Below the pieces are notes generated by a model that was given only the letters and a program-made list of their open reading frames with translations, was not told the DNA's origin and did not search any database. The translations under genes were made by a program, and so were the position numbers. 6,696 bases of DNA from Bacteroidota bacterium (GTDB lineage: Bacteria; Bacteroidota; Bacteroidia; Chitinophagales; Chitinophagaceae): assembly GCA_023386395.1 (NCBI GenBank), contig JAEWJV010000282.1:1-6696 (forward strand), written 5' to 3'. How positions within the stretch are numbered: position 1 is the first letter of the stretch; each line of letters starts with the position of its first letter. This document shows positions 6,667-6,696 of this stretch, in pieces.

Positions 6667-6696
6667 ATGGATCTGAACTTAAGAGACAAAGTAATA
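6667..6696 (+). CDS. Start of a probable short-chain dehydrogenase/reductase, 3' end outside window
   Basis: The last 30 bases read ATG followed by nine codons giving MDLNLRDKVI. This closely resembles the N-terminus common among classical SDR oxidoreductases of Bacteroidota, where DLNLKDKVI is followed by VTGG and the NAD(P)-binding glycine motif. Such SDRs often act on sugars or sugar lactone precursors, which would suit the sugar-use neighbours, but the substrate cannot be judged. A -7 box match at 6639-6646 and the hairpin-containing gap upstream suggest a separate transcript. Only ten codons are visible, so the call rests on this short match. Confidence 0.6.
   Translation, partial: MDLNLRDKVI

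Noticed and set aside
1..6696. CRISPR array, tRNA, rRNA or insertion sequence
   Set aside because: No regularly spaced direct repeats, no tRNA cloverleaf with a CCA-type end, no rRNA segments, and no transposase-like frame were seen.

Overview
The window looks like a chromosomal segment of a Bacteroidota bacterium, most likely of the Chitinophagaceae or a nearby family. The reasons are its AT-rich sequence, start codons with no Shine-Dalgarno but A/T-rich leaders, protein sequences typical of that phylum, and a TAnnTTTG-type -7 box near the right end. All supported genes lie on the + strand. The placement is an inference from style, since no rRNA or marker gene is present.

Positions 1-4846 hold a carbohydrate-use block. 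It contains the C-terminal end of one GH116 (GBA2-like, formerly DUF608) glycoside hydrolase (1-483), a clear L-ribulokinase AraB (516-2183), and a complete second GH116 enzyme with a twin-arginine signal peptide (2219-4846). The gaps are 32 and 35 bp, so one transcript is likely. The two GH116 proteins share the C-terminal sugar-binding motif but are otherwise quite different, so they are old paralogues and not a recent duplication. A plausible scheme is that the exported hydrolases release a pentose-containing sugar and AraB phosphorylates the ribulose made from it. No isomerase, epimerase or transporter is visible here.

Positions 4846-6364 hold an accessory pair. The first is a small SlyD-like FKBP protein whose ATG overlaps the stop codon of the GH116 gene (TGATG). 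It appears to have lost the insert-in-flap domain and ends in a CxxxCxC tail. The second is a CobW/P47K-type G3E GTPase with an intact nucleotide site and a CxCC metal-binding motif. SlyD proteins are nickel-binding folding helpers, one of which is reported to bind Tat signal peptides, and G3E GTPases are metal or cofactor chaperones. The pair might therefore serve maturation of the Tat-exported, cysteine-rich GH116 enzyme. This is the most interesting hypothesis in the window and it is untested.

The 88-bp gap before the GTPase holds a degenerate palindromic repeat. The 302-bp gap after it (6365-6666) has no convincing gene but contains three inverted repeats, including a bulged ~74-nt stem-loop and a perfect 12-bp hairpin. 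At the right edge, a new gene opens at 6667 with ten codons that look like the start of a short-chain dehydrogenase/reductase.
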